This document shows, in pieces, positions 26,604 through 35,098 of a DNA stretch of 64,000 nt. A program made the position numbers and the translations under genes. The notes below the pieces were generated by a model. It worked only from the letters and a program-made list of their open reading frames with translations, had not been told where the DNA came from and ran no database searches. Every line of letters starts with the position of its first letter. The first letter of the stretch is position 1. Source of the stretch: Streptomyces griseoviridis (GTDB taxonomy: Bacteria; Actinomycetota; Actinomycetes; Streptomycetales; Streptomycetaceae); assembly GCA_014649155.1 (NCBI GenBank), contig BMSM01000007.1, forward strand, positions 62,001 through 126,000. The letters are read 5' to 3'.

Positions 26604-27937
26604 CCACGCAGATCTTCATGGCGTCGACGCTGTACGGCACCGCCACGCTCGCCGCCGCCCTGGACGCGGGCTGCTTCCCACCGGCCGGGCGGCGCGTCCT
26701 GCTCGTCTCCAACAACGCGACGACGCCGGAGACCACCCCGTCGGTGGCCGGGATGCCCGGCTTCGAGGCGCTGCGGACCCGGTTCGACGAGGTCGTCCAC
26801 TGGAACGAGGCGATCTTCCCGTTCCACCCGGGCGCCTGGTCGCCCCGGCCGGACGACATCCCGATGTGGGAGAGGTACCTGCGGCTGCTCTGGCGGCTCG
26901 GCGACGACGATCTCGCGCTCGTGGTGGAGTCGATCCAGGTCAACCCGGCGCTCGGGGTGGCGCAGATCCTCACCGACGCGCCCGTCACCGTCTACGCGGA
27001 CGGCCTGATGAGCTACGGCCCCACCCGCAACAAGATCGACCCGCTGGTCGGCACGCGCGTGGAGCGGCTGCTCCACCTGGACCTGGTGCCGGGTCTGAAG
27101 CCGCTGCTGCTCACCGAGTTCGAGGTCGAGCCGGAGGTGGTGCCGACCGAGGTGTTCACCAAGGTGCTGGCCGGACTCGCCGGCACCGGCGCCGGGCTGC
27201 CGGACGTGGAGGCGCCCGCGCTGCTGCTGGGCCAGTACCTGTCGGCGCTGAACATCCTCTCCGCCGACGAGGAGGAGGGCCTGCACGTCCGGATGCTGAG
27301 GGGCGCCGCCGGCCTCGGCCACACCCGGGTGGTGTTCAAGCCGCACCCCACGGCCCCGGCCCGCTTCGCCCGCACCCTGGAGGAGGAGGCCGAGAAGCTC
27401 GGCGTCGAGCTGACGGTGGTGGACACCCCGGTGCTGGCCGAGGTGCTGTACCAGCGGATGCGCCCGGCCCTGGTCGTCGGCTGCTTCTCCACGGCCCTGC
27501 TGACCGCGTCCGCGCTGTACGGACTGCCGGTGGCGCGGGTGGGGACGGAGACGCTGCTGGACCGGCTGACGCCGTTCGAGAACAGCAACCGGATCCCGGT
27601 CACCGTCGTCGACGCGCTGGTCCCGGACCTCGCCGATCCCGCGGCGGTCACCGGACGCCGGCCCGGCATCGACACCGACGCCCTCGCCGCGCTGGTCCGG
27701 GCGGTCGGTTTCACGATGCAGCCGCGGATACTGCCGGCGCTGCGGCCGGAGACGGAGGCGTATCTGGCGGCGCGGCTGGACGAGCGCACCTGGCGGTACT
27801 TCAAGAAGAAGCGGCTGACCTCGCTGGGCCTGCCGGGCGGCGTCCCCGCCCAGCTGGGCTTCCTGCCCCGCAACCCGACGGTGCGGCGGGTCGCCCGCAA
27901 GGCCCGCAGCCTGCGCCGGCGGGTGGCGGGGCGCTGA
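26600..27937 (+). CDS. Polysialyltransferase-family (POLYST-like) protein
   Basis: A 445-residue protein. It begins TTQIFMASTLYGTATLAAALDAG; VTVYADGLMSYGPTRNKID near residue 140, VVFKPHPTAPARFA near 250 and GCFSTALLTASALYGLPVARVG near 300 match the alpha-2,8-polysialyltransferase family pattern. Such enzymes elongate nonulosonic acid chains. A basic C-terminus (RRVARKARSLRRRV) may contact the membrane. Translational coupling to the GT2 gene suggests the two build one repeat unit. It is the best candidate for the polymerase of a Kdn-type chain. Confidence 0.75.
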   Translation: MTTQIFMASTLYGTATLAAALDAGCFPPAGRRVLLVSNNATTPETTPSVAGMPGFEALRTRFDEVVHWNEAIFPFHPGAWSPRPDDIPMWERYLRLLWRLGDDDLALVVESIQVNPALGVAQILTDAPVTVYADGLMSYGPTRNKIDPLVGTRVERLLHLDLVPGLKPLLLTEFEVEPEVVPTEVFTKVLAGLAGTGAGLPDVEAPALLLGQYLSALNILSADEEEGLHVRMLRGAAGLGHTRVVFKPHPTAPARFARTLEEEAEKLGVELTVVDTPVLAEVLYQRMRPALVVGCFSTALLTASALYGLPVARVGTETLLDRLTPFENSNRIPVTVVDALVPDLADPAAVTGRRPGIDTDALAALVRAVGFTMQPRILPALRPETEAYLAARLDERTWRYFKKKRLTSLGLPGGVPAQLGFLPRNPTVRRVARKARSLRRRVAGR

Positions 27938-28099
27938 CCGGGGAGGCGGCGCCGGCCCGTCGGTGAACCTCGGGCCAAGGCCGGAGGAACAATAGGGAAC
28001 ATCGGCGTAAAGCCATGGAAACCATGGTGAACTACCCCTTGTCCCCCTAGGATCGCACGCGCCGCCTTCCTCTTGCGCCATCGACACCGTGAGGCATCC

Positions 28100-29086
28100 A
28101 TGACGAACCTCGGCCGGCTCTACCCCCTCCTCGACGACGTCCAGCTGCCGGACACGATCCCCTACTCCCAGGTCAGCTCCTGGGAGCTGCGGTTCCTCTA
28201 CCTGCTGGGGCGTCATCACCTGCGGGGGGAGGGCAGGCTGGTCGAGCTGGGTTCCGGCGGCGGCGGCTCGACGTACGCCCTCGCCCTCGGCCTCAAGGAG
28301 AGTCCCGTCTTCGACGAGCGGACGGGCCGGCTGCACGCGTACGACTTCTTCCGGGTCGGCAAGGGCACCTTCGCCACGGAGAAGTTCTTCACCTCCGGGG
28401 CCAAGCCGCAGGACGACAACTCCTTCCTGAACGACTTCCGGGACCGGCTCGCGCCGTTCCTGCCGTTCCTGGAGATCCACGCCGGGGACCTGTGGCGGAC
28501 GTCCGACCCGCACGACACCAGTGCGGTGGAGTTCCTGCACATCGACATCGCCAAGACCGCCCGCGTGTTCCGCTGTGTCACCGAGCGGTTCCTGACCCGG
28601 CTCGTGCCGGGGTCGGTCGTGCTGCACCAGGACTTCGCCGGGCCCCGGCTGCCGTGGCTGCACCACAGCACCGGCGCGCTGCTGCCGTACATCGAGATCG
28701 CGGGCCCGCCGATCCGCTCCACACTCGCCTTCGAGGTGGTGCGGCCGATCCCCGAGGACGTGCTGAAGCGGATCGCCGAGGACGCCTACACGGTGGACGA
28801 GAAGCTGGAGCTGATCGCCGCCGTGCAGGAGCGGATCGACCGGGACCACACCGGCGGCATCCCGTTCCGCCCGGTCCTTGAGTTCGCCAAGGCGTACGTC
28901 GCCCACTACGAGGGCGATCACAAGCGGGCCTGGTCGATCGCGAAGCCGCTGACCTCCGACGAGTATCTGAGCCGGACCCGCGCCGACCACTTCGAGCAGC
29001 TGCGCAAGGCCTACGAGCAGGACCGCGCCGCGCACGGGGGCGGCTCCCGGCTGGGCCGGCTGGTGAAGAAGGCCGTCGGCCGCTGA
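28100..29086 (+). CDS. SAM-dependent methyltransferase-like protein
   Basis: A 328-residue protein with class I methyltransferase features: motif I LVELGSGGGGSTYALALGL near residue 48, an acidic loop VEFLHIDIAKTARVFRC near 153, and VVLHQDFAGPRLPW. This resembles the TylF/macrocin or Methyltransf_24 group. It may O-methylate a sugar; methylated galactose is reported from related Streptomyces wall polymers, but that link is inferred. Upstream, TAGGAT follows a TGGTGA hexamer by 17 bases, and CCATGG occurs twice. A bidirectional terminator follows. Confidence 0.72.
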   Translation: MTNLGRLYPLLDDVQLPDTIPYSQVSSWELRFLYLLGRHHLRGEGRLVELGSGGGGSTYALALGLKESPVFDERTGRLHAYDFFRVGKGTFATEKFFTSGAKPQDDNSFLNDFRDRLAPFLPFLEIHAGDLWRTSDPHDTSAVEFLHIDIAKTARVFRCVTERFLTRLVPGSVVLHQDFAGPRLPWLHHSTGALLPYIEIAGPPIRSTLAFEVVRPIPEDVLKRIAEDAYTVDEKLELIAAVQERIDRDHTGGIPFRPVLEFAKAYVAHYEGDHKRAWSIAKPLTSDEYLSRTRADHFEQLRKAYEQDRAAHGGGSRLGRLVKKAVGR

Positions 29087-29104
29087 CGGCCCGGCACGCC
29101 CGAA

Positions 29105-29131
29105 CCCCCGCGGTCACGGTGACCGCGGGGG
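29105..29131. terminator. Bidirectional terminator
   Basis: CCCCCGCGGTCA pairs perfectly with TGACCGCGGGGG across a 3-base loop, between the convergent methyltransferase and glycosyltransferase-pyruvyltransferase genes. Confidence 0.8.
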
Positions 29132-29144
29132 CTCGGGCCGTGCG

Positions 29145-31478
29145 TCAGGCGCCCAGGATCGCCCTGATGTCGGCGGCGTTGGCCTCCGTGACCTTCCACA
29201 GTTCCCGCTGGCGGTCGTGGACGTCCGCGACCGTACCGGCGTGGTCGTCCAGGATGCCGATGGCCCGCTCGGTGAGGACGGCGCCCAGGTTCTTGTCGTG
29301 GACGGAGACGCCCCACTCGGGGCGCTCGATGTCGGCCAGGAAGTACGCCATCTTCGGGTGCGAGATGAGGCTGATGATCGGCGTGCCGACCCCGAACGGG
29401 ATCATGCCGGCGTGCCCGCGCATGCCGATGACCAGGCGTGTCTTGGCGTACAGCTCCCGGATCTCGTCGTTGTCGAAGTCGTACATCGGGATGACCGGCA
29501 GGGAGATGCCGTGCTCGCGGCGCAGATCGAAGGCGATCTTCTCGTCGTCGAGGGAGTGCGCCACGCAGCGGACCTCGGTGTGCGCCCCGATGGCCCGCAC
29601 CGCCTTGGCTATCTCGCCGAGGAAGTGCGCGTAGTCGTGGCCGAAGCGCAGCCCGGCGCGGTCGTAGGCCGCGTTCAGCAGGACGGTGTCCTCGCGGTAG
29701 GCCGGGTCGGTCCAGCCGGGGACCAGCTGGCGGCTGACCGTGGTGGGGCAGGGCTGGAAACGGACCTTGTCCTGGAGGTGCGCGGGGAGCATGGCCCGCA
29801 CCTTGGCGATGGACCCGTGGTTGCGCAACCCGAAGAAGGCCGACTTCTCCACCAGCAGACGCAGGCTCTCCCGGAACCGCCCGGCCCGGTAGGACTGGCC
29901 GTCGAAGGCGTTGAACCCGACCGCGTACACCATGATCGGCACGTCGATGGCGCGCAGGTGCTCGTCGGGGACGTTCCACTGCCAGGCGCTGTTGCCGTTC
30001 GGCATGGTGTCCGGGATGAACAGGCCGCCGCCGCCGATGACCAGACCGCGCCGGGCGTTGACCCGGTCCAGGGCCGCCTTGTCGAAGTAGCGGTGGGCGT
30101 GCACCGAGTGCCAGCGCCGGGTGGTGGTGTCCGGGCCGAAGCCGAGGCGGACGGTCTCGGGGAGCAGCTTGTCACCGGCGTTGCCCTGCCGGTCCATGTA
30201 GAACGCGACGTGGGCGAGCTGGTCCTCGGGGGCGCCCAGCTCCTGCGCGGGCACGCTGGCCGCGCGCTGCGCCCACAGACGGCTGGAGCGGTGGGTGGGG
30301 TCGACGGCGAGGCCGGCCGTGGCGTACTTCAGCGCCTCGGCGTTGTCGCCGTGCACCCAGGCCATCTGGGCGAGCCGGGCGTAGGCGGTCGCGGCCCGGT
30401 TGGGCGCGGCGGCGGCCAGCAGCAGCTGGGCCTTGGCCTCGTCGTAGCGGGAGACGCTCATCAGGGCGTGGCCGAGCACCTCGTGCGGCCACGCCTCGTC
30501 GAGCGGGATGCGCACCCCGGAGAGGATGTCGACGGCGTCCTGGTAGTCACCGGCCGCGATGTGCGCGGCGGCCACCTTGCGGGCGTACTCGACGTTGCCG
30601 GTGCGCTTGACGTGCGGGGTGCCGAAGTGCACGAGCAGGTCGTGGTGGAGACCGCCGGAGGAGTTGAGGTAGGCGGCGTGGAACTCGGCGTCGGACATCT
30701 CGAACTCGCGCCAGCGCTCCTCCGCCTGGGAGTACCCGGACTCGCCGCCCTGCCAGGGCTTGTGCCGCCCGGTGAAGTGCAGGATCGCGGTGTCCTCGGG
30801 GACCGGCAGGTCACCGGAGAGCCGCCGCTTGACGAAGTTGTAGCGGGCGTCGAGACGGACGAAGTCGCCGTCCAGGACGGCGTTGAGGATGCCCTGGTCG
30901 TGTTTGTCCAGCTCGTAGTCGCCGCTGCGTCCGGTGGCGTCGAGCTTCGCGCAGAACGCGTCGGAGAGGTACTCGCGCTGGATGACCAGCAGACCTGAGT
31001 TGAGCTTGTGCTGCCCGTAGAAGAACTGCGGGACGGCCGCCAGGCCCTCGCGGAGCTTGAGCAGTTCGCCGAGGTCACCGAGGACGACCATGTCGGTGTC
31101 GAGGGTGATGACGGTGTCGTACTCGCGGATGCGGAACACATCCAGGATGAAGTACGCCTTGCGGACGAGGTAGTTGTCCTGGTCGCCCTTCTTGTACGAG
31201 TCGTAGTGCTCGGCGTTCACCCGGCGCAGCACGATCCGCGGGTGCAGGGCGCGGATCTTGGCGATGGAGCCGGGGCGCAGGTCGTCGTGGAGGACGACGA
31301 AGTCCTCGCAGACGCTGGGGTTGGACAGGGCGAGGCTGCGCAGCAGGACGAGGAAGCCGGGGAGGTAGTTCTCGTCGACGTAGGACGCGAAGGCGATGCG
31401 GCGCTTGCCGGTGAGGTCGTGGGCCGCGGTCACCGGGGCCTGGGGTGCGGCGGCCGGTGTCAGGGAGGTCGTCGTCAT
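29145..31478 (-). CDS. GT8-like glycosyltransferase fused to polysaccharide pyruvyl transferase
   Basis: A 777-residue three-part protein. Residues 25-290 are GT8-like: RIAFASYVDENYLPGFLVLLRSL, the metal-binding DTVITLDTDMVVLGD and LNSGLLVIQREY. Residues 300-440 are TPR-like helices (EVLGHALMSVSRYDEAKAQL). Residues 455-770 are a pyruvyl transferase domain: DRQGNAGDKLLPE, LVIGGGGLFIPDT, GLRNHGSIAKVRA, TRLVIGMRGHAGMIPFGVGTPIISL. It probably adds a sugar and a pyruvate ketal to the polymer. The start ATG overlaps the upstream stop by four bases (ATGA). The fusion is unusual and worth note. Confidence 0.85.
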   Translation of the reverse strand: MTTTSLTPAAAPQAPVTAAHDLTGKRRIAFASYVDENYLPGFLVLLRSLALSNPSVCEDFVVLHDDLRPGSIAKIRALHPRIVLRRVNAEHYDSYKKGDQDNYLVRKAYFILDVFRIREYDTVITLDTDMVVLGDLGELLKLREGLAAVPQFFYGQHKLNSGLLVIQREYLSDAFCAKLDATGRSGDYELDKHDQGILNAVLDGDFVRLDARYNFVKRRLSGDLPVPEDTAILHFTGRHKPWQGGESGYSQAEERWREFEMSDAEFHAAYLNSSGGLHHDLLVHFGTPHVKRTGNVEYARKVAAAHIAAGDYQDAVDILSGVRIPLDEAWPHEVLGHALMSVSRYDEAKAQLLLAAAAPNRAATAYARLAQMAWVHGDNAEALKYATAGLAVDPTHRSSRLWAQRAASVPAQELGAPEDQLAHVAFYMDRQGNAGDKLLPETVRLGFGPDTTTRRWHSVHAHRYFDKAALDRVNARRGLVIGGGGLFIPDTMPNGNSAWQWNVPDEHLRAIDVPIMVYAVGFNAFDGQSYRAGRFRESLRLLVEKSAFFGLRNHGSIAKVRAMLPAHLQDKVRFQPCPTTVSRQLVPGWTDPAYREDTVLLNAAYDRAGLRFGHDYAHFLGEIAKAVRAIGAHTEVRCVAHSLDDEKIAFDLRREHGISLPVIPMYDFDNDEIRELYAKTRLVIGMRGHAGMIPFGVGTPIISLISHPKMAYFLADIERPEWGVSVHDKNLGAVLTERAIGILDDHAGTVADVHDRQRELWKVTEANAADIRAILGA

Positions 31479-32932
31479 CGCAGGGATATCCTCATGTCGG
31501 TCACGCTCTGGGCCCGCTGCATGACCCATTCCTTCTCGCTGGTGTATTCGTGCACGGACGTGATGGCCAGCTTCATCGCCTCGGGCACGCGGTAGGCGCC
31601 GCTCTCGTAGAAGTCGAAGCCGATCAGGTCGAGCTTCGGGCTGACGTCCAGGAAGTCCAGCAGGAACAGCATGTTGAAGCCGGTGGTCGGGATGCCCGAC
31701 CAGACGTCGGTGCCGAGGCGGCCGATGTTCCGGACGGGCCAGCGCAGCGATTCGTCGCCGAGGTAGGTCTGGGCGCCGGGGACGAGGCGGTTGCGCAGGG
31801 ACCACTTCCAGTCGCCGGAGATGCCGCCGAAGACCAGCCGGGTAGTGACCTTCTGGTCCCAGTTGAAGCCGTGCTTGTGGATGGTGGCGTGGATGTCGGT
31901 ACGGCTGCCGGTGTGCTTCGGGTCGATCCGGTACGAGTTGAAGCGCACGACCAGGTCGTAGTCGTCGATCTCCGCGCCCATCGAACTGGCGCCGACCCGC
32001 CCCGAGTTGGCGATCAGGCAGATGGACTTGCCGGCCACCAGGTTGCGGAACTCGCCGAGGGTGATCCACTGCACGCCGCCGACGGTGGGGTCGGCGACGG
32101 GGCCGCGCATCCGGTTGCGGCGCTGCTCGGCGTAGAGCGCGAGGACCTCGGTGAGGGCCGGCAGGTCCGTGTCGACGGCGGTGCGCAGGTCCAGGTACTG
32201 GCTGAGCAGCTCCTGCCGGTCGGCGACGGGGGCCTCCTCCTCGGCCAGGGCCAGGAGCGCTCCCACCAGCCGCGGCTCGGCCGCCGCCCAGTCGCCGGCG
32301 GCGTGCAGCGCCAGCCCTTCGGCCCATACGTCGGTGGCGGGGCCGCGGGCGTGGTCCCGGGCCGCCGGGCGCTGCCGGGCCAGCAGGCCGAGCAGTTCGC
32401 GCTCCTTCTCCGCCGCCGTGCGCAGGCCCGCGATGCGGGAGCGGACGCCGAAGCCGTCGGAGTCGGTCAGGGAGACGTACTTCTCGTACGCCTCGACGGC
32501 CTCCGCCTCCTCGCCGAGCGCCTCCAGCAGCCGGGCGCGCAGGCGCCAGCCGGCCCGGGAGTTCTTCCGCTGGGCGAGGACGGTGTCGCTGATGACGAGC
32601 GCGAGGTTCATCTCGTCGTCGTAGCCGCACTGCAGGGCCTTGTTGGCGACGGCCAGCAGCGCGTCGAGCAGTTCCCCCGTGATGGTGTCGGCGGCGGGCG
32701 CGGCCGTGCCCTTGACGGCCCGCTTGAGCAGGGCGGTGGCGCCGGACGGGGCCGCGGCGGGGCCGTCGATGCGGTGCGTCCCCCACACGACGAGCAGCTT
32801 GCGCAGCTCCTCGGCGAGCTCCACGCGGCGCCGGTCGAGGCTGCCCACGAGCTTGCCGCTGTGCACGGCGCAGGCGCGCATGCAGACGTCCAGCTCACCC
32901 CCGCGCGCACGTCTGTTCTGGACCCTCGTCAT
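31475..32932 (-). CDS. Family 29 sialyltransferase-like protein with helical N-terminal region
   Basis: A 485-residue protein. About 290 N-terminal residues are alpha-helical, possibly TPR-like. The C-terminal 190 show the GT29 sialyltransferase motifs: motif L SICLIANSGRVGASSMGAEI then YDLVVRFNSYRID and GSRTDIHATI; motif S near SGIPTTGFNMLFLLDFLD and LDLIGFDFYESG; and the late histidine-glutamate in SVHEYTSEKEW. GT29 is mostly eukaryotic, with some bacterial members. It is coupled to the GT8-pyruvyltransferase gene. Likely donor: the CMP-nonulosonate made by the neuA/neuB products. Confidence 0.8.
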   Translation of the reverse strand: MTRVQNRRARGGELDVCMRACAVHSGKLVGSLDRRRVELAEELRKLLVVWGTHRIDGPAAAPSGATALLKRAVKGTAAPAADTITGELLDALLAVANKALQCGYDDEMNLALVISDTVLAQRKNSRAGWRLRARLLEALGEEAEAVEAYEKYVSLTDSDGFGVRSRIAGLRTAAEKERELLGLLARQRPAARDHARGPATDVWAEGLALHAAGDWAAAEPRLVGALLALAEEEAPVADRQELLSQYLDLRTAVDTDLPALTEVLALYAEQRRNRMRGPVADPTVGGVQWITLGEFRNLVAGKSICLIANSGRVGASSMGAEIDDYDLVVRFNSYRIDPKHTGSRTDIHATIHKHGFNWDQKVTTRLVFGGISGDWKWSLRNRLVPGAQTYLGDESLRWPVRNIGRLGTDVWSGIPTTGFNMLFLLDFLDVSPKLDLIGFDFYESGAYRVPEAMKLAITSVHEYTSEKEWVMQRAQSVTDMRISLR

Positions 32933-33196
32933 GCCACTCCCGTTTTCTTTCGCCACAGCGGTCTTCCCATCCGCAGCCTCACGCGCCGAGGAGACCGGGA
33001 CGTGGGGGGATGTCGGGCGAATTTAGAAAGCCAAAACGACGCACGGGTGAACGGGCCGGGTCTACAGGGCGAATCGTTGCGCCGTCGAACGGACATGCCT
33101 GTGATTCGGACTGGCGTGCTGGTTACCGTGCTGGGGACATCGACAGCGAACTCACCGCTGCCCCCCATCCGGCGAGCTTCCGGCGAGGAGAACTCC

Positions 33197-34345
33197 GTGA
33201 CCAGCGCGACCGTCCGACCGGTGGCCGAGGCGACCGAGGGGTCCGGCGCGGCCGGCCCGGCGCACGCGCCGCGGCCGGCTCCGGCGTCCCGTCCGGAGCC
33301 CCGGCTGCGGGCCCTGGACGGACTGCGGCTGGTGGCCGCGCTGATGGTGGCGGCGTACCACTACGGCGGGCGCGGCGGCCTGGTCACCGACGCCTGGGGC
33401 GGTTCCCCGCAGCACCAGTTCCCGACCCTGCACACCCTCTTCGCGTACGGCTGCCTCGGGGTCGAGGTCTTCTTCGTGATCAGCGGGTTCGTGATCTGCA
33501 TGAGCGGCTGGGGGCGGACCCTGACGGCGTACTTCGCCTCCCGGGTCTCCCGGCTGATGCCCGCGTACTGGGTGGCGGTGGTCCTGGTGACGGCCGTCTT
33601 CGCGCTGCCCCAGGTCGCCTACGAGACCGTCTCCCCGAGCGACGCGCTGGTGAACCTGACGCTGATGCAGCAGCCGCTGGGCGCCGACCGGGTGCTGGGC
33701 GTGTGCTGGACGCTCTGGGTGGAGGTGCGGTTCTACGCGCTGTTCGCGGTGTGCGTGGTGCTGCCCGGCGCGAACCGCCGCCGGGTGCTGCTGTTCAGCG
33801 GGGGCTGGCTGCTGGCCTCGGTGCTGGCGCGGGCCGCGCGGGAGCCGCTGCTCGACGTGGTGCTGATGCCGCAGTACGCGCCGTTCTTCATCGGCGGGAT
33901 CGGCCTGTACCTGATCCACCGGGACCGGCGGGACGCCCACGCCTGGGCGCTGACGGCCGTCTGCTTCCTGATCGGGCAGCACTACATGGTGGGCGAGCTC
34001 TACAACGCCGACGACCCGAACGCCTTCGCCCACCGCACCACCCTCGGCATCGTCGCGGTGGTCGCCTTCGGCTTCGCGGCGGTGGCGGCGATCGCGCTGG
34101 GCTGGCTGCGCCGGGCGAACTGGCGCTGGCTGACCGTGGCCGGGGCGCTGACGTACCCCTTCTACCTGGTCCACGAGCACCTGGGCTGGGTGGTGATCCG
34201 CGCCCTGCACCGCACGCTGGGCGTGCCGTCGGCCGCGACCTTCGTCCTGACCGTCGTCTCGATGCTGCTGCTGGCCTGGGTGCTGAACCGGTGCGTCGAG
34301 AAGCCGCTGACGCCGCGGTTGCGGGCGGCGCTGTCGCGTCGCTGA
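33197..34345 (+). CDS. Membrane acyltransferase (acyltransferase 3/OafA type)
   Basis: A 382-residue integral membrane O-acyltransferase with about ten hydrophobic segments. The family start RLRALDGLRLVAALMVAAYHY carries the arginine and histidine characteristic of the family. GVEVFFVISGFVICMSG and YFASRVSRLMPAYW follow, with LTYPFYLVHEHLGWVV late. The GTG is set by GAGGAGA five bases upstream. It probably acylates the wall polymer on the outer membrane face. It ends 12 bases from the convergent TetR gene. Confidence 0.86.
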   Translation: MTSATVRPVAEATEGSGAAGPAHAPRPAPASRPEPRLRALDGLRLVAALMVAAYHYGGRGGLVTDAWGGSPQHQFPTLHTLFAYGCLGVEVFFVISGFVICMSGWGRTLTAYFASRVSRLMPAYWVAVVLVTAVFALPQVAYETVSPSDALVNLTLMQQPLGADRVLGVCWTLWVEVRFYALFAVCVVLPGANRRRVLLFSGGWLLASVLARAAREPLLDVVLMPQYAPFFIGGIGLYLIHRDRRDAHAWALTAVCFLIGQHYMVGELYNADDPNAFAHRTTLGIVAVVAFGFAAVAAIALGWLRRANWRWLTVAGALTYPFYLVHEHLGWVVIRALHRTLGVPSAATFVLTVVSMLLLAWVLNRCVEKPLTPRLRAALSRR

Positions 34346-34357
34346 CCGCCCGGGGGC

Positions 34358-35020
34358 TCAGCCGATCCCGTACCGGGCGGCGATGCCGTCCAGCAGCAGT
34401 GCCAGCCCCTCCTCGAACCGCTGCTCGAAGTCACCGAACATCTCCGGGCCGGCCGCCGCGCTCAGCGGGAAGCCGGCCATCGCGCGGGCGCGTTCGGCCA
34501 CGTCGTAGCCCTCGCGGCGCTCGCCGGGCAGTGGCTCGACGCCCTGCTCCTCGGTGACGAAGCCGAGGGTGAACAGAGACGTCGTGGTCGTCGCCCGCAC
34601 GGCCTGGGCGAGGTCGAAGCCGGCGGTGGTGAGCAGCCGCAGGGTCTCCTCCAGCTGCTCGGCGTGCTCGATGCCGGTGAAACGGGAGCCGCTGAAGACC
34701 CTGGCGCCGTCGCGGTAGCCGAGCAGCGCCGCGCGCAGCCCCCGGTTCACCTTCAGCAGGCGCTCGCGCCAGGTGTCGGCCGGGTCCAGGGGGGTCCCGG
34801 CGATCATCCGGCGGTACATCTCCGTCGCCATCTCGTCGAGCAGCGCCTGCTTGTCCTTGAAGTGCCAGTACAGCGCGGGCGCCTTGACGTCCAGCTCCCG
34901 GGCGATGGTGCGCAGGGTCAGGCCGTCCAGGCCGACCTCGTTGAGCAGGCGCAGCGCCGTGTCCGCGACCCGGCGGCGGTCGAGGGGCGTGCGCTGTCGT
35001 CCGGTCGTTCCACTTTCCAC
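34358..35020 (-). CDS. TetR-family repressor, tetracycline-repressor subgroup
   Basis: A 220-residue regulator. The helix-turn-helix region ALRLLNEVGLDGLTLRTIARELDVKAPALYWHFKDKQALLDEMA closely follows that of classical tetracycline repressors, and the C-terminal part fits TetR_C. It is divergent from an FAD monooxygenase. Two perfect 15-to-17-base palindromes lie between them. It almost certainly represses the monooxygenase and itself, released by a small aromatic ligand. The GTG start is family-consistent. Confidence 0.88.
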   Translation of the reverse strand: MESGTTGRQRTPLDRRRVADTALRLLNEVGLDGLTLRTIARELDVKAPALYWHFKDKQALLDEMATEMYRRMIAGTPLDPADTWRERLLKVNRGLRAALLGYRDGARVFSGSRFTGIEHAEQLEETLRLLTTAGFDLAQAVRATTTTSLFTLGFVTEEQGVEPLPGERREGYDVAERARAMAGFPLSAAAGPEMFGDFEQRFEEGLALLLDGIAARYGIG

Positions 35021-35030
35021 GCCTGACAGC

Positions 35031-35089
35031 TTGACACCTTAACGACGTTAAGGGCATGCTCGCCGTCGACGCCACTTAACGACGTTAAG
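35031..35089. promoter_or_regulatory. Twin TetR operators overlapping the monooxygenase promoter
   Basis: CTTAACGACGTTAAG occurs twice: inside a 17-base perfect palindrome at 35037-35053 and at 35075-35089, with centres 37 bases apart. TTGACA at 35031-35036 and CATGCT 18 bases later form a plausible plus-strand promoter whose spacer holds the first operator. The second lies just before the AAGGAG ribosome site. Confidence 0.75.
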
Positions 35090-35098
35090 GAGAGATGC

